Below are positions 25,030 through 34,332 of a stretch of 64,000 nt of DNA, piece after piece. Source of the stretch: Arcicella lustrica (lineage in GTDB: Bacteria; Bacteroidota; Bacteroidia; Cytophagales; Spirosomataceae); the NCBI RefSeq assembly GCF_034930985.1, contig NZ_JAYGIM010000017.1, forward strand, positions 62,001 to 126,000, written 5' to 3'. The notes under the pieces are model-generated. The model made no database searches and was not told where the DNA came from. It was given only the letters and a program-made list of their open reading frames with translations. The position numbers and the translations under genes were made by a program. Position 1 is the first letter of the stretch. Every line of letters begins with the position of its first letter.

Positions 25030-27696
25030 TTAGAATAATCCTAATTGTTCACCGGTTGTAGCTTCGCCCGACTCTGGAAATTCAATTTCTTCAGGAGGAA
25101 TAAGTTTAGTTATTTGACTACCTTCTTCTTTCTCTTTTGAAAATTCTTCCTGTTCGATTACTGGAATTTCTACAATTTTCGATGCTAAGGGAGTAATTTG
25201 TTGCACTTTGAAAGTAGATAATTTACTTCCCATCGCTTTCCAACCTCTTACTTCTGCTATTTCATCAAGATTAACTTCTTCTTTAATTAGCCCAGATTGA
25301 TTGTCTTTTTTATAAGTCATTTCGATGCGTGGATACACATCAATACTCGCTAGAATTAGTTTTGAACCTTTTTCGTCCGAAATAAACAAGAATTTTTTGT
25401 CAATCGTGGTTGTCTCTATCCTGAAACGTTTTACATAATAGAGTTTTGAAGCACCATCGAAATAAAGTGCCGTAATAATTCCATCAGGAATAAATTTACT
25501 TAGTGAAACAATGTCTTTAGCCTCATAACGATTAGTCAATTCAAAGTTTGTCAACTCATACTGACCATCTTTGTATATCACTAAAATGTTATCTTTTGCA
25601 TCAAAATTTCCGAGATACTTTCCATGTTCGTCTCGATTGAGGCGACCAACATTTTCATCATAATAAATATCAACACCCCCTAAAGTAGAAACACCTGCCG
25701 ATTTCAAAGTGATTTTTCGGATAGGATATTTAGTTAATAAATTTCCCATTGAATCTCGTCCTTTGATGAGTAATTCTTTGAAATCGTATTCAAATTGTTT
25801 TACTCTAGCCGTGCAAGAAGCTGTAAGGTTAATTTGAATTGTTTCAGCTTCACCGTTTTCATTGGCTGTAAAGTACAGTACTTTAGATTTCGGATTGCCA
25901 GCCGTTAAATCATACTCACGGTCACGAGTTACGGCTGTTACTTTAAAACGTTTTACATAAGAAATTCCTGATTTCCCATCAAAATATGCCAAATTATATA
26001 CTTTTCTGTCATCGTTCTTTTTGAAAACAGAAACATAAATAATGTCTTTTCCAACAAATACTTTTTCTTGAACTTTAGTAACAACACAACGACCATCTTG
26101 TCGGAAAACGATGATATCATCAATATCCGAACAATCCATTACATACTCTTCTTTCTTCAAACCATAGCCAATAAAACCGCCCACACGGTCAACATAAAGT
26201 TTCTGGTTTGCAGCAGCCACAACAGCCGCAGAAATTGTATTGAAGTTTTTAATTTCAGTTTTACGCTCACGACCTTTACCGTGTTTCTTTAGAATATTTT
26301 TGAAGTAATCAATAGAATAACGGATGATGTTTGCAAGATTATCCAATACTTCTGCCAACTCTTCTTGCAAGCGTTTCATGGCTTCTTCTGCCTTGAAACC
26401 ATCATATTTTGAGATACGCTTGATTCGAATTTCTAATAATCTTAAAATATCTTCTTCAACGATTTCTCTATAAAATTCAGGTTTGTAAGGTTCTAAACCT
26501 TTGTCAACTGTTTTTATTACGTCTTCAAAAGTTTCACATTCTTCAATATCACGATAGATACGATTTTCGATAAAGATTTTTTCAAGAGAACTAAAGAGTA
26601 ATTTCTCCATCAACTCGTCTCTTCGAATCTCTAATTCTCTTTCTAGTAGTTTTACCGTTTGTTGTGTACAAACTTTTAGTACTTCCGAAACACCAACAAA
26701 ATGAGGTTTATCAGCAATAATAACACAGGCATTTGGCGAGATTGAAATTTCACAATCTGTAAAAGCATACAAAGCATCAATAGTTACATCTGGCGAAACA
26801 CCCGGTGCTAATTGTACTTGTATTTCTACATCTTTAGCGGTATTATCAATTACTTTCTTGATTTTGATTTTTCCAGCATCATTTGCTTTGATGATAGATT
26901 CAATCAAATTCGTAGTTGTTGTTGAAAATGGAATGTCTTTGATAACAAGTGTTTTCTTATCAAATTCTTCGATTTTTGCCCTTACTCTAATTTTTCCACC
27001 ACGATGCCCATCTTGATAATTTGAAACATCAATAGAACCACCTGTTAAAAAATCTGGATATAATTCGAAAGGCTTATTTTTAAGCACAGCAATTGAAGCC
27101 TCAATTAATTCAACAAAATTATGGGGCATAATTTTAGTTGAAAGACCAACTGCAATACCTTCTACACCATGTGCTAATAATAAAGGAAATTTAACTGGAA
27201 GGGCAACAGGTTCACGTTTACGACCGTCATAAGAAAGTTGCCAGTCGGTAGTTTGTGGATTGAAAATTACATCAAGGGCAAATTTTGAAAGTCTTACCTC
27301 AATATAACGAGCTGCCGCAGCACCATCGCCAGTGCGATAATCTCCCCAGTTTCCTTGACAATCAAAAACTAAATCTTTCTGACCTAAATTAACCATTGCT
27401 TCATTGATGGAAGCATCACCATGAGGGTGATATTGCATGGTTTGTCCGATTACATTGGCAACTTTATTGAAACGGCCATCGTCCATTTCTTTTAGTGCGT
27501 GTAAAATACGACGTTGAACAGGTTTTAATCCGTCCTCAATTGCAGGTACAGCTCTTTCTAAAATTACATAAGAAGCATATTCCAAAAACCAGTTTTCATA
27601 CAACCCTGCCACAGCAACTTGTTGATGTAAGGCATCATCTTGAGGATTATTGTTTGTGTTTTCTTCTAAATTTTCAGGCAGACTTTCGTTTTCCAT
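25030..27696 (-). CDS. parC: DNA topoisomerase IV subunit A
   Basis: An 888-residue type IIA topoisomerase A subunit. The 5Y-CAP domain includes the LKPVQRRIL start and the catalytic R130-Y131 in AAAARYIEVRL. A long coiled tower follows, then a beta-pinwheel C-terminal domain. No gyrase-box QRRGGKG is seen, which together with overall sequence favours ParC over GyrA. In the quinolone region HPHGDASINEA, the residue equivalent to E. coli ParC S80 is A95, and E99 matches E84. A GTG at 27702 could also start, but the ATG at 27696 is preferred. parE is not adjacent. The acidic C-terminal tail is low-complexity. Confidence 0.92.
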   Translation of the reverse strand: MENESLPENLEENTNNNPQDDALHQQVAVAGLYENWFLEYASYVILERAVPAIEDGLKPVQRRILHALKEMDDGRFNKVANVIGQTMQYHPHGDASINEAMVNLGQKDLVFDCQGNWGDYRTGDGAAAARYIEVRLSKFALDVIFNPQTTDWQLSYDGRKREPVALPVKFPLLLAHGVEGIAVGLSTKIMPHNFVELIEASIAVLKNKPFELYPDFLTGGSIDVSNYQDGHRGGKIRVRAKIEEFDKKTLVIKDIPFSTTTTNLIESIIKANDAGKIKIKKVIDNTAKDVEIQVQLAPGVSPDVTIDALYAFTDCEISISPNACVIIADKPHFVGVSEVLKVCTQQTVKLLERELEIRRDELMEKLLFSSLEKIFIENRIYRDIEECETFEDVIKTVDKGLEPYKPEFYREIVEEDILRLLEIRIKRISKYDGFKAEEAMKRLQEELAEVLDNLANIIRYSIDYFKNILKKHGKGRERKTEIKNFNTISAAVVAAANQKLYVDRVGGFIGYGLKKEEYVMDCSDIDDIIVFRQDGRCVVTKVQEKVFVGKDIIYVSVFKKNDDRKVYNLAYFDGKSGISYVKRFKVTAVTRDREYDLTAGNPKSKVLYFTANENGEAETIQINLTASCTARVKQFEYDFKELLIKGRDSMGNLLTKYPIRKITLKSAGVSTLGGVDIYYDENVGRLNRDEHGKYLGNFDAKDNILVIYKDGQYELTNFELTNRYEAKDIVSLSKFIPDGIITALYFDGASKLYYVKRFRIETTTIDKKFLFISDEKGSKLILASIDVYPRIEMTYKKDNQSGLIKEEVNLDEIAEVRGWKAMGSKLSTFKVQQITPLASKIVEIPVIEQEEFSKEKEEGSQITKLIPPEEIEFPESGEATTGEQLGLF

Positions 27697-27888
27697 TGAC
27701 ACTTATTTTACTTCTCTACGTTTTTTGTGGTATTTCAAAACCCTAATTTACACAAAAAAAGCCAAGAAAAAGCATCTCTATCTAGTATCATTCATGAATT
27801 ATCATCAAGAAAACATCACTTTGAGTACAATATTTTATCGAATTTGAATTGAGAAATCAACGATAAAAAGATTGTTACTTGCTCTAAA

Positions 27889-29616
27889 TCATTGAATTAC
27901 AATCGTTTGTTTCGTAAAATGGCAGACGATACGATTATTTATTTTTTGGACGATGCCAATTTGATAAGTATTTTTTTCAAATGAATCTAAAAGTACTGAA
28001 GTATAAAAGCCAGCCGTAAAATAAGACTCCAGTTGTAGGAATTTTCTTCGTCCAGATTTTTGATGATAAACAGGATAAATGTAAGTATTCTTTGGAGATT
28101 TGAAGAGCACAAAAGCTTGTCCTTGATAGTCTAATTGCGTATTTCTTAAGAGTACTTTAGGTAAATAAATTGCTTTTTTTGCATCCAATAAGATAGAAGA
28201 GTCTTTTGAGATTTCAACCTTGTATTTATCTTCAACATCAGAATTATCTGTACTGATGACTGAAATAGGTTGATTTAGATAATTTTCAGGAAAAACGCTT
28301 ACCCCATTTTGAAAAGATTGAGCAAGTATCACACTAATGTTTCGATTGAACGATGCTACGTTTTCAATCGTGGTTTTGTTATGCTGATAATTATAAGCTT
28401 CACTTTGATTTAAATGCTTTTGAAAAATTATTTTATCAAAATTTTGATACCAAGCGAATAGATTAAACAAAAGACCAGTCACTAAAAAAATGTTTCCAAT
28501 CATTACTCTGAATTTTGGTAAGTAGCATAATAGACCACAGTAAAATAACACAAAAATAATGTAAGAATTATGTAAATATCTGTTGGCAAAACTTGATTCT
28601 AGCCCAGACCAAGACCTACTTAATGCCACCAAAAGTGCAGTGATGCTGAAGAATAAAAAGGATGCTAATAAAAAAAGATTTTCATTGTTTAAGTAATTGT
28701 TTGGTAAGCTTTTGTCGTCTTTTTTAAATAAGTCAAGCGTATTGTAGTAAATCGTTTTTACATTGAAAAAAGATAATATTACAAAAACCAAAAAACCTAA
28801 TGCTATTGCCAAGTAAAAAGTACCTAAACTATGTGAAGCCACAGAAATAAAACTTCCCCAAAATGCCCCAAAGCATAAAAGTAACCTGACTGGATTACTT
28901 AAACTACCAGCCAAATTTGAATTTTGTCCGTTTTGATAGTCCCAGAAGTAAATGACAGCAATGAAAATCATCAACGATAGCCATATTGCTAATGCTTTAA
29001 ATCTTTTTTGAAAAATTAAGATTAAGGCAACAACTGGAAAACTGAATAAACCATTGCCATGTGTAAACGTAAGAATAATGACGAGTAAAATGGAAACCCA
29101 GAAGTATTTTTTTTTGAAAAAATTAATACTGTAAAAGAGTAACATTGCCCAGAAAATATTGCCTACTTGTTGTAACGTAGAAATCGTCCAAAGGTAATTT
29201 TCGGTACAAGCTGGTTGGAAGATATAAAAAGCAACTGGAACTAAATACCAAATTGCCAATTTCATCTGTTGTAGAAATTTAGCGAAGATGATAAAAATGC
29301 CCAAATAATATAAAGTAGCAATGGTATTTAATACTTTCCAGTCGATATGTCCTTGAAAATAATCTCCTATTAAAACGAAAAGTCTTGGAAAAACAATTCG
29401 ATGTTCGTTATGTAAACTCCAAAGTGCTTTTAATTTATCTCCAAAACTTAACTGTGAATGATGAGTAGTATTTACGAAACTGAGTAGATGGTAGTCGTCC
29501 TGAAAAAAGAAGTTAAATGAATAAGAATAACAAATGAAATAAAAAAAACAGATAACCAGTATGATGGCAAAATATGATACGACAGTCGAAAATGAGTTTT
29601 TTATAATAAGGTTCAT
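27889..29616 (-). CDS. Polytopic membrane protein, possible GT-C-like
   Basis: A 575-residue protein with about ten to twelve membrane helices in residues 10-400, then a soluble region of about 170 residues. An early loop carries FFQDDYHLL, with two acidic residues right after the first helix. This is where GT-C glycosyltransferases keep their catalytic aspartates, and the later HNEHRIVFPRL block resembles membrane proteins of the GtrII/ArnT-like kind. I do not recognise a defined family, so the glycosyltransferase role is an inference from topology. It lies 187 bases after the divergent end of parC on the same strand and is probably transcribed separately. Confidence 0.6.
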   Translation of the reverse strand: MNLIIKNSFSTVVSYFAIILVICFFYFICYSYSFNFFFQDDYHLLSFVNTTHHSQLSFGDKLKALWSLHNEHRIVFPRLFVLIGDYFQGHIDWKVLNTIATLYYLGIFIIFAKFLQQMKLAIWYLVPVAFYIFQPACTENYLWTISTLQQVGNIFWAMLLFYSINFFKKKYFWVSILLVIILTFTHGNGLFSFPVVALILIFQKRFKALAIWLSLMIFIAVIYFWDYQNGQNSNLAGSLSNPVRLLLCFGAFWGSFISVASHSLGTFYLAIALGFLVFVILSFFNVKTIYYNTLDLFKKDDKSLPNNYLNNENLFLLASFLFFSITALLVALSRSWSGLESSFANRYLHNSYIIFVLFYCGLLCYLPKFRVMIGNIFLVTGLLFNLFAWYQNFDKIIFQKHLNQSEAYNYQHNKTTIENVASFNRNISVILAQSFQNGVSVFPENYLNQPISVISTDNSDVEDKYKVEISKDSSILLDAKKAIYLPKVLLRNTQLDYQGQAFVLFKSPKNTYIYPVYHQKSGRRKFLQLESYFTAGFYTSVLLDSFEKNTYQIGIVQKINNRIVCHFTKQTIVIQ

Positions 29617-29700
29617 CGCTATTCTTTAAAATGTTTAGTAGCTTATACGCCTACTAAATTAGTGTAGATTGATTGATAAAGAGGTATTTTTATGTAAAAT

Positions 29701-30336
29701 TTAATTATTACTCGACTCAAGTACTGCTACAAGTTCAGCAATCATCATGGCAGTAGCCCCCCAAACTACATGTTCTTGGATTTGGTAAAAAGGCGCATCT
29801 ACTTCTACGCCACGTACATTCAATACTTTTCTACCAATAATCTCTGGATTTAAAATCTCGTCTAAAGTTACTTCTACTACTTTGTCAACTTCACGTGCAT
29901 CTGGATAGAATTCAGGTTTATGACTCATAAAGCCAATCACAGGTTGTACATAAAAATTGGAAGCAGGAATAAAAAGTTTAGTAAGTTTTCCAAGAATTTT
30001 AACGTCGGTTAAACGTACTCCAATTTCTTCTTGAGCTTCACGCATGGCTGTTCTGACAAGGTTCTCATCTTCTTTTTCAGCTCTTCCACCAGGAAAAGCC
30101 ATTTGTCCGCCATGAACACCATCGTATTGAGGACGTAAAATTAAGGGAATATAAATTTTGTCGTTTTGTGGATAAAATAAAATCAACACAGCACTTTCTC
30201 TGGTGCGCTCGCTAGGTGAAGGCATTTTCAATTTAAGCCTTGCATCGGATGCCATTTTTTCATGAGCAATTCTTCCCGGTAAAGGTTCTTGAAGCCGTTT
30301 TTTTATATTTTCAATAAATGGTACAAAACCTATCAT
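29701..30336 (-). CDS. CoA pyrophosphatase-type Nudix hydrolase
   Basis: A 211-residue Nudix protein. The Nudix box runs GGRAEKE, then REAQEEIGV (about residues 97-120), with the two-residue-longer spacing seen in NudL-type CoA pyrophosphatases. The upstream SAVLILFYP and LRPQYDGVHGGQMAFPGG fit the family's LLxxR-GEVAFPGG block. It should hydrolyse CoA or CoA derivatives to 3',5'-ADP and phosphopantetheine in the cytoplasm. It is a stand-alone gene. Confidence 0.88.
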   Translation of the reverse strand: MIGFVPFIENIKKRLQEPLPGRIAHEKMASDARLKLKMPSPSERTRESAVLILFYPQNDKIYIPLILRPQYDGVHGGQMAFPGGRAEKEDENLVRTAMREAQEEIGVRLTDVKILGKLTKLFIPASNFYVQPVIGFMSHKPEFYPDAREVDKVVEVTLDEILNPEIIGRKVLNVRGVEVDAPFYQIQEHVVWGATAMMIAELVAVLESSNN

Positions 30337-30425
30337 AAGCTGTTGTATTGTTTGATTAAGAATGGGCTGATAAGTTTTTATGAAAATGATTCAATTAGTA
30401 AATTAACATTAATTTATCATACAAA

Positions 30426-32000
30426 TTAACTTTTAGCATATTTTTCCACCAATTTTTCTGCACAACGTTCGCCATCCATCGCTGCCGACATAATTCCGCC
30501 TGCATATCCAGCACCTTCGCCACAAGGGAATAATCTTTTTATTTCAAGGTGTTCTAGGTTTTCTTTATCTCTCGGAATACGAACAGGAGAGGACGTTCTA
30601 CTTTCAATCCCAATAATTTGCGCTTGGTTTGATGCATAATTTCTCATCTTTTTACCAAATTGTTGTAAGCCATCTTGTAAAGGCTTTCCAATAAAATCTG
30701 GAAGTACTTCCAACATATCCATCGAAACAAGTCCGGGTTGGTAAGAAGTATCAATCAAGTTTTTTGAAGTTCGTTGTTTGATAAAATCATCTACCAATTG
30801 TGCGGGTGCAGTTTGTCCACCACCTGCCATTTTACAAGCTTTTTGTTCAAGTTCTTTCTGTAATTGCAATCCTGCCAAAGCACCAAATTCTTTATAAGGC
30901 AAAACGTCTATTTCATTAATCGCAACTACCATTCCTGAATTAGCAAAACGAGAATCACGACGAGAAGGAGACATGCCATTTACCACTAGCTCGCCCGGTG
31001 CTGTAGCCGATGGAACAATAAATCCACCCGGACACATACAAAATGAAAACACACCTCTTTGCACGCCTTTATGAAAAGTTTGTGCAACTAAACTGTAAGA
31101 AGCCGCTGGCAAGTATTTTCCACGTTCTTTGCAGTTGTATTGTAAAGAGTCGATTAAAGATTGTTGATGTTCAATCCTAACGCCCATAGCATAAGGTTTT
31201 GATTCAATCAAAACATCTTTTTTCTGACATAACTCAAAAATATCTCTTGCTGAATGTCCAGTAGCTAAAACAACTCCAATTCCAGCAATTTCTCTTCCAT
31301 CTTCCAACACAACTCCTTTGATTTCCTTTTGTTGCATGATAAAATCAACAACTTTGGTGTCAAAATGTACTTCTCCGCCAGCATTTAAAATACTTTCTCG
31401 AAGTTCAGCAACTAATTGTGGTAATTTGTTTGTACCAATATGCGGATGAGCATCTACTAAAATCTCTTCTGTAGCACCGTGGGCTACAAAAATTTCTAGT
31501 ACTCTTCTAATATCGCCTCTTTTTTTACTTCTGGTATATAGTTTTCCATCAGAATATGTTCCTGCGCCACCTTCACCAAAACAGTAGTTTGATTCAGGGT
31601 TGACGATGTGTTCTTTATTGATGGCTGCTAAATCTCTTCTTCTACTTCTAACGTCTTTTCCTCTTTCTAAAAGAATTGGTTTTACGCCTAATTCTATCAT
31701 TCTCAATGCAGCAAATAATCCTGCTGGTCCAGCACCAACAATAATTGCTTGCTTTGCTTTGGAAACGTTTTGATAGTTTTTTTGAAATTCTATTCTTGGT
31801 GTTGGTGTTTCATCTAAAAATACTTCTGCTTCGATGTTTACTTTTACTTGTCGTCCACGGGCATCAATTGACCTCTTCAATGGACGAACAATCGCATCTG
31901 CATCAGCAGGAAATTGAAGTAATTTACTTAAATGATTTTTGAAGTTTTCTTGGTCGAAAGCAATTTCTGGCTCTAAAACTAATGATATATGTTTTCTCAT
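30426..32000 (-). CDS. FAD-dependent dehydrogenase-like protein (COG2509 type)
   Basis: A 524-residue flavoprotein. The frame opens at 32090, but MRKHISLVLEPEIAFDQ from the ATG at 32000 is the natural start. An N-terminal small domain (residues 1-85) precedes the dinucleotide site IIVGAGPAGLFAALRMIELG (about 92-111). Further on are CFGEGGAGTYSDGKLYTR (about 150-170), FSFCMCPGGFIVPS (about 330) and the C-terminal PCGEGAGYAGGIMSAAMDG FAD block. This matches the uncharacterised FAD-dependent dehydrogenase family found across bacteria. The substrate is unknown. It is cytoplasmic, with no operon partner. Confidence 0.88.
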   Translation of the reverse strand: MRKHISLVLEPEIAFDQENFKNHLSKLLQFPADADAIVRPLKRSIDARGRQVKVNIEAEVFLDETPTPRIEFQKNYQNVSKAKQAIIVGAGPAGLFAALRMIELGVKPILLERGKDVRSRRRDLAAINKEHIVNPESNYCFGEGGAGTYSDGKLYTRSKKRGDIRRVLEIFVAHGATEEILVDAHPHIGTNKLPQLVAELRESILNAGGEVHFDTKVVDFIMQQKEIKGVVLEDGREIAGIGVVLATGHSARDIFELCQKKDVLIESKPYAMGVRIEHQQSLIDSLQYNCKERGKYLPAASYSLVAQTFHKGVQRGVFSFCMCPGGFIVPSATAPGELVVNGMSPSRRDSRFANSGMVVAINEIDVLPYKEFGALAGLQLQKELEQKACKMAGGGQTAPAQLVDDFIKQRTSKNLIDTSYQPGLVSMDMLEVLPDFIGKPLQDGLQQFGKKMRNYASNQAQIIGIESRTSSPVRIPRDKENLEHLEIKRLFPCGEGAGYAGGIMSAAMDGERCAEKLVEKYAKS

Positions 32001-32092
32001 GATTGTAAGGTTTTTATCCTTAAATGAATAATAATTTCTTTGGAAAAAGGTTTTTAGAAAGACAATTGTCGATTGTTCAACAAAAGTCAATA

Positions 32093-32141
32093 AAAAACCC
32101 GTAAGTTTTTTTACTAAGAAAGAAGTAAAAAAACTTACGGG
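32093..32141 (-). terminator. Rho-independent terminator of the lipoprotein gene
   Basis: A perfect 18-bp stem (32098-32115 with 32124-32141, core CCCGTAAG) is followed on the minus strand by TTTTTT. It lies 17 bases after the stop at 32158. Confidence 0.92.
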
Positions 32142-32157
32142 ATGAATAAAAGTTTAC

Positions 32158-32598
32158 TTATTTAAAAGGAATAAATTCCATGTGAATTGGCACTGAAACC
32201 CCAGCATAAACGATATTATTTTTTAAAATCATTTTTTGCTTGGTCAGTGAAACCACTTCAAAAATACCAGTAAAACCTTGAATGTTGATGTCTAATTTAG
32301 TGTCATTTTCAACAAATTTCCATGCACCATAAGCTTGTGCTTGTTTAGAAACTTTGTCGTAAGAACGTACAGTGAATGTTTTATCGAAAACATAAGTAAG
32401 TTCACCAATTAATTTTGAGTTTCCTCCGAATAATGTTGGATCTACCACGTCTCCAGAAGTAGTTGTGAAACGGTCAATTTGCCATTCAGAAGATTGTATA
32501 ACAGTAACTTTGGTATCAACTGGATTTACATTATCGTCAGAACAGGCAAAAGTGACAATTGCAAAAAGGCATAATAAGAGGAAATGATTTAGTTTCAT
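32158..32598 (-). CDS. Small surface lipoprotein, lipocalin-like size
   Basis: A 146-residue exported lipoprotein. The signal peptide MKLNHFLLLCLFAIVTFAC ends in a lipobox with C19. SDDN follows the cysteine, and acidic residues there match the lipoprotein export signal that sends Bacteroidota lipoproteins to the cell surface. The mature part looks all-beta, with a WQIDRFTTTSGD start and repeated strand patterns (LTYVFDKTFTVRSYD, AYGAWKFVENDTKLDINIQG). This resembles the small lipocalin-like lipoproteins of the phylum. The function is unknown. It has its own promoter-like element (TAACTTTG, minus strand, 32641-32648) and terminator. Confidence 0.75.
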   Translation of the reverse strand: MKLNHFLLLCLFAIVTFACSDDNVNPVDTKVTVIQSSEWQIDRFTTTSGDVVDPTLFGGNSKLIGELTYVFDKTFTVRSYDKVSKQAQAYGAWKFVENDTKLDINIQGFTGIFEVVSLTKQKMILKNNIVYAGVSVPIHMEFIPFK

Positions 32599-32640
32599 GT
32601 TGTTGCTAGTTTAAAAACTCAAGAATCGAATTTTCTTTAA

Positions 32641-32648
32641 CAAAGTTA
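32641..32648 (-). promoter_or_regulatory. Candidate -7 element for the lipoprotein gene
   Basis: TAACTTTG on the minus strand matches TAnnTTTG exactly, 42 bases before the ATG at 32598. The -33 region is not convincing. Confidence 0.38.
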
Positions 32649-32712
32649 AAGGTTTTCTTCCGAAATTGCCAGAAGTTATCCTTCAAACACTATTAAAATA
32701 CAATCACGAAAC

Positions 32713-34332
32713 GTGAAAAAAGCTTCTATTATTATATTTATCTTATTGTTATCAATGCAATTGGCTTTCGCACAGTCCGACTGTCAGCCTGCTTTTCGAT
32801 ATACTTCATCAACTCAAAATGGAGTAATTAATTGGGGACAATTTCCTGAATTTTCATTACCCTTCAAGATAGTTTATACAGGACCTCGTTTCAATGATGC
32901 AAACAGACTTCCCTTGAAACATGGATTTACGCATTTAGCTACTTTTACCGAAGCAGATGCAAGTTTGCCCAAAGAAAACAGAGCGGTTTTATGGGGAGGA
33001 GTAGCTAGTTTGGTAGGCCAGCCTTGGTATGAAATTGAAAGTCCTTGGGCAAATGATTTAACCAAATATAAAGCAAAATGGGATGATGATATGCGTGGAA
33101 TGGCAGGTTTGTTTAACGATACACAAGGAAAAACAATGCCCAATTTGGATATTTTGATGTTGGATATTGAAAGAGAAATTCCTACAGATGCAGGGATTCG
33201 GGCTTTAAAAACGGATTCTTCTATTCCCTCTCAGTATCGTTCTTTGTCAGACATTGACTTTACAGAACGTTACAAAAGAGATTTGTCAAAATTGTATGCT
33301 GAACCGATTACTTATCTTCAACAAAAAAGTATTCCTACCAGTACTCAATTTGCTTCTTATTCAGACGCTCCAATAAAAAATACGGAATTTCCACTCAATT
33401 ATACTTGGCAAGAATGGCTGACAAGTGATAAGGTTTTGAATTATTACATGAAAGATACGATTACGAACCTAACAGGGGGTAAATTCTATCAACAAAATAC
33501 TTTTTTAGCACCATCAGCTTATTTTTGCTATGAGTATGGTTCTTTGCCATATCCTAATATTGCTTATCAATTGTTTCAAGTTGAAGCAAATGTGGCTAGG
33601 AGTAACAAAGATGTAATGTTGTTCCAGTGGCTTACTTATAATAAATGTCAGGAAAGTTCTACTTATGGTTTCAACGTTAATATCAAAAAATACTTAGCGG
33701 AGGCTCAGGGGATTTTTCCTTTTTTTTCAGGTGCTAAAGGACTTTGGCTTTGGGAAGGACCATACACTCCCGACAATGTGAATTACTCTATTTACGAATC
33801 TTATATTTATGGTCTATACAGACTTTCTGAATTTAAAGATTTTTTCACAGGAAATTATCGTTTAGTGATTCCTAAAACTGCTTATGACCATTTTAAAGAT
33901 CAAGATGCTATTTGGAGAGGCGTTGTAAAAGGTAATGAAATTCTAATTGCTGCCATCAATGAATTTGCTCAAGATGGTGCAACCACTGAACTGACAGTTA
34001 ATTATGGAAATTGGTCTCAGAAAATTACTTTAAAAGGGAAAGAGACTTTTCTGTGCAAGTTCACATTGCCAGATTTGCAAAATAGTTATGCACTTTATCC
34101 AAATCCGACAACAGGGAAATTTACTTTTGAATATTTTGGAGAAGGATTTTTAAGGGGAAGTTTTAAAATATATGATTTCTTGGGAAGAGAAGTGTATTCA
34201 AAAGATTATAATCCTGCCTCAAGTTATATTTCTGCAAAAATGGAATTCGATTTGAATTTATCTTCGGGCAATTATATTTTGAAATATGTAGAGGGAGAGA
34301 AAAGTGTTGTTAAAAAAATTACTATCTATTAA
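32713..34332 (+). CDS. Secreted T9SS cargo protein, possibly a glycosidase-like barrel
   Basis: A 539-residue protein starting at GTG, since no ATG is near the signal sequence. The signal peptide (about residues 2-20) ends ...LAFAQ. The middle (about 40-440) looks like an alpha/beta barrel with ILMLDIERE near residue 152 and GAKGLWLWEG near 340, arrangements seen in glycoside hydrolases, but I recognise no family. The last 75 residues are a clear type A T9SS sorting domain: YPNPTTGKFTFEYF, then FKIYDFLGREVYSKDY, then LNLSSGNYILKY and KKITIY. It is therefore exported by Sec, then T9SS, and anchored or released at the surface. Its stop overlaps the next gene's start by one base. Confidence 0.8.
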   Translation: MKKASIIIFILLLSMQLAFAQSDCQPAFRYTSSTQNGVINWGQFPEFSLPFKIVYTGPRFNDANRLPLKHGFTHLATFTEADASLPKENRAVLWGGVASLVGQPWYEIESPWANDLTKYKAKWDDDMRGMAGLFNDTQGKTMPNLDILMLDIEREIPTDAGIRALKTDSSIPSQYRSLSDIDFTERYKRDLSKLYAEPITYLQQKSIPTSTQFASYSDAPIKNTEFPLNYTWQEWLTSDKVLNYYMKDTITNLTGGKFYQQNTFLAPSAYFCYEYGSLPYPNIAYQLFQVEANVARSNKDVMLFQWLTYNKCQESSTYGFNVNIKKYLAEAQGIFPFFSGAKGLWLWEGPYTPDNVNYSIYESYIYGLYRLSEFKDFFTGNYRLVIPKTAYDHFKDQDAIWRGVVKGNEILIAAINEFAQDGATTELTVNYGNWSQKITLKGKETFLCKFTLPDLQNSYALYPNPTTGKFTFEYFGEGFLRGSFKIYDFLGREVYSKDYNPASSYISAKMEFDLNLSSGNYILKYVEGEKSVVKKITIY

